Shown in pieces: positions 61,831-64,000 of a DNA stretch of 64,000 nt; position 1 is the first letter of the stretch, and every line of letters starts with the position of its first letter. A program made the position numbers and the translations under genes. The stretch comes from Chitinophaga fulva (lineage in GTDB: Bacteria; Bacteroidota; Bacteroidia; Chitinophagales; Chitinophagaceae), in the NCBI RefSeq assembly GCF_012927205.1, contig NZ_JABBGC010000003.1:248001-312000 (forward strand), given 5' to 3'. A model generated the notes under the pieces. That model was given only the letters and a program-made list of their open reading frames with translations, made no database searches and had not been told where the DNA came from.

Positions 61831-62990
61831 TTTTTTGCTTTTTAAATAATAAATAAAACAAATCCTTCATCTCGATGACATCTACTGACAATGTGTGAAT
61901 GATACTATTGATTATATGACACAGGAAAACCATCCGGCTTATACCTGATGCAAAAAGGAAGCTTTTGTATGTTAATGAAGAGTCCTATAGCGTAACGCTT
62001 GCGCTTTACAGAGGGCTGTTTCCGTTATTCATGGTTATTTGAGAATGATTGTCTTTAATATACCGTTGGCATGGCTCAAACACTATTTAGCTGTTAACAT
62101 TTTATACAATGCAATGTAATATTACGACATCTCGTATAGGCCATATAGTTAGAAGTTAACCAGTTTTTCACCGATGTTAACAATCCTGGAAATTTCCGGC
62201 TAATCAAGAAAAGAAAGCTGTAACTATTGACAAGCTTAGACAAATCAGGATAATTACGCCTGGTTTAATTCGGCTACATCACCCTACAACAGAGGATTAA
62301 CAATTTTTTCACTTTTCTTCTGTAACATATTTATGACAAGAAATATACGCTAACACCAGCGCTCAGCATCATTTTACGAAAGAAAATTTTATTTCCTGAC
62401 ACTTGAAAACATTCAGTCAGCGCAGCAAATACAGCCATGAAAAATCAAGTCCTGCTCAAAGGTTGGTTTCGCCCACATGCCGGCAATTTCATAAAATCTG
62501 CTATCAGATAAGGAGTTGTAGCATTTCACCTTGAAAAAAAAGCCCTATTAATGAAATACAACCCACGCCAGACAGGGATCTTCAGCCAGCAATAAACTTA
62601 TCAATTTCCCAAAAAAAACTTGCATCTAAACTGAAAACCATACCTTCTCAACCGCTACAACAAACAAGAATATTTCGTCAACAGCAACTATGTATAAAAA
62701 ATCTAAAATATCATCATCACACTAATCAGTTCAAACCAATAAACATTTAACGAATCGATTATAGCGGCAAGTAGCTTGATTTCAAAATCAGGAAGGATAC
62801 TGTCATGGGTATCGGGAAGTAAACTTCACTAAATATCCTGCCTGGTTAACCCACGCTGGTATCTGACAACCACGTCATCAGATGCCATGCATTTCTCATG
62901 TCCTTTTCCGCCGGATAACGCCAGGCAAAGGATATGAGCAGCGCTTGTCATGCATACCCGTTCCGAATTCAACAACATAAACAAACTGCC
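61831..62990. other. Long AT-rich gap without a recognised gene
   Basis: A 1160-base region between precursor 3 and the GT56-like gene. The base composition is clearly more AT-rich than the surrounding genes. Both strands hold only very short frames (for example MKNQVLLKGWFRPHAG at 62437, 24 codons) without leader motifs. It must contain the promoters of precursor 3 and of the GT56-like gene. Confidence 0.55.
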
Positions 62991-64000
62991 ATGAATTATC
63001 ACCTGATGGTTGATGAGAAGTTCATCAACGATTTTATTACCGATGCAGAAAATGCGGCCCCGGGGAACAACATGTATATAATTGACAACTGGAAAACCAA
63101 TGCCAGGTTTGTAACATCCACCCTGGCGGTCTTTACGCCCTTCTATACTCCGGCTTTCTATGCTATCCTAAAAAAGGTGACAGATAAGGATAAGGTATTT
63201 GTGCACTGGGCTTCCGACCAGGCCATAGAAGCGGTGCTATCTCTTCCATCAAATATTACAACAGGCCTTTTTTTCTGGGGAGGAGATGTGGTGGAAATAC
63301 CATCCTCCCGTTTCAAAAAAACGATATACGGGCCGCTAAGCCTGCCTTACTTCGAAAAAAACGAGGAACGCCCTAAACTGAAACTGAATCCCTTGCGGCC
63401 CAAAAGAATGATCACTTCCTTCGCACAGCGATTTTTCAATTACAAAGGCGCCGACCGGAAAACAACCCTCACCAGGGAGCTGTTCTTTAAACGCCTGAAT
63501 CTCTTTCTTCACTGGGGAAATTTAGATTTTGAATGGGTACGGAAACATTATACTACCGGGGCTGTTCATGAGTATTTCTTCTATGAATTCGGGACAAAAA
63601 TAAGCGAGGAAGAGCAACAACTGATAGAGGCCACCAAAGATACCCAAACAACCACCATCATGCTCGGCAATTCAGATACGATTACCAATAATCACCTGGA
63701 AGCATTGCAAGCCCTGTCCGCATATAAAGATGAGCCAATAAAACTGGTCATCCCGTTGAGTTATGGTAATAAAAAATATGGCAACCTGATAGAAAACGAA
63801 GCCATACGGATTTTTGGGAAAGACAAAATAATGGCGCTTCGCAGTTTCCTTAAACGTGATGAGTACTATAAACTGCTGGCAAAGGTAGACGTGGCGGTAA
63901 TGTTCCAGTTCCGGCTTCAGGCAGTTGGCAATGTAATAGCATTACTTTACCGGAGAAAGAAAATATTTCTGCATAGCCATAGCACATTCTATCAGTTCCT
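62991..64000 (+). CDS. GT56-like (WecF-type) glycosyltransferase, cut by window edge
   Basis: 336 codons from the ATG at 62991 stay open to the end of the window. The start NYHLMVDEKFINDFITDAEN, then IMLGNSDTITNNHLEALQAL, IKLVIPLSYGNKKYGNLI and VAVMFQFRLQAVGNVIALLYRRKKIFL, follow the GT56 pattern (LGNSgd.sN.H.eAL, vv.PlsYg, FR..a.gnii.ll). The family adds 4-acetamido-fucose or fucose to lipid-linked glycan, as WecF does. It may start a surface-polysaccharide cluster that continues beyond base 64000. The rest of the gene is missing. Confidence 0.75.
   Translation, partial: MNYHLMVDEKFINDFITDAENAAPGNNMYIIDNWKTNARFVTSTLAVFTPFYTPAFYAILKKVTDKDKVFVHWASDQAIEAVLSLPSNITTGLFFWGGDVVEIPSSRFKKTIYGPLSLPYFEKNEERPKLKLNPLRPKRMITSFAQRFFNYKGADRKTTLTRELFFKRLNLFLHWGNLDFEWVRKHYTTGAVHEYFFYEFGTKISEEEQQLIEATKDTQTTTIMLGNSDTITNNHLEALQALSAYKDEPIKLVIPLSYGNKKYGNLIENEAIRIFGKDKIMALRSFLKRDEYYKLLAKVDVAVMFQFRLQAVGNVIALLYRRKKIFLHSHSTFYQF

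Overview
The window comes from a Bacteroidota genome, most likely a Chitinophaga-like member of the Chitinophagaceae (inference). The signs are a SusC/SusD polysaccharide locus with an ECF sigma/FecR pair, TAnnTTTG-type -7 promoter elements, two-domain XylR-type and AraC regulators, many signal-peptide or lipobox glycosidases, and RiPP-type leaders of the LxLxxxxIAxLN kind that are common in Chitinophaga. No rRNA, tRNA, CRISPR array or transposase was recognised.

Layout. Bases 1-12.6 kb are a housekeeping/accessory mosaic: a cut-off FAD monooxygenase, AraC regulators, an ECF42-type sigma factor with its DGPF partner, a dihydrofolate-reductase-like protein, an aldo/keto reductase, and a TetR regulon (TetR, haloalkane-dehalogenase-like hydrolase, DHA2 exporter) with three copies of one operator. 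A REP-like palindrome cluster lies at 12.6-13.0 kb. Bases 13.1-21.3 kb are a mannoside operon: a ROK kinase/mannose-6-phosphate isomerase fusion, a sugar porter, a GH38 mannosidase and a GntR regulator, with a shared 14-bp palindrome before both the operon and the regulator. Bases 21.4-25.3 kb hold an NAD-dependent reductase, two Crp-like regulators, DoxX and a lipoprotein resembling the cholesterol-dependent cytolysin core.

Bases 25.4-30.7 kb hold small RiPP-like genes: a precursor with a repeated KA[HQ]DT[YL]WT core, a PqqD-like protein, a four-blade hemopexin-like lipoprotein, and a Gly/Pro/Thr-rich precursor facing a three-domain protein (alpha/beta hydrolase + C39-like + prolyl-4-hydroxylase-type dioxygenase). 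Next come a SnoaL-like protein and HxlR (29.9-31.2 kb), an Rhs toxin with candidate immunity genes (31.6-37 kb), a NamZ-like muramidase, a RidA lipoprotein and a DUF6266-like protein.

Bases 40.3-59.8 kb are a large polysaccharide-utilisation locus: GH38-like, GH141-like beta-helix, TIM-barrel isomerase, XylR regulator, PhyH-type oxygenase, GH95-like, GH31, SusD, SusC, FecR and an ECF sigma factor. Two 21-bp-spaced direct-repeat pairs next to the XylR-regulated units look like its operators. The gene set would suit fucose/xylose-bearing plant-type glycans (inference).

The most interesting part is at 59.9-61.8 kb with its paralogous locus at 27.4-29.7 kb. Three short precursors have RiPP leaders ending in a Gly-Gly motif, then collagen-like Gly-Pro-Thr/Gly-Pro-Ala cores and C-terminal Cys-Pro residues. 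They sit beside enzymes carrying a degenerate C39-peptidase-like domain (a candidate leader reader) fused to a prolyl 4-hydroxylase-type Fe(II)/2-oxoglutarate dioxygenase. I infer a RiPP-like system making hydroxylated, collagen-like secreted peptides. The window ends in a truncated GT56-like glycosyltransferase.
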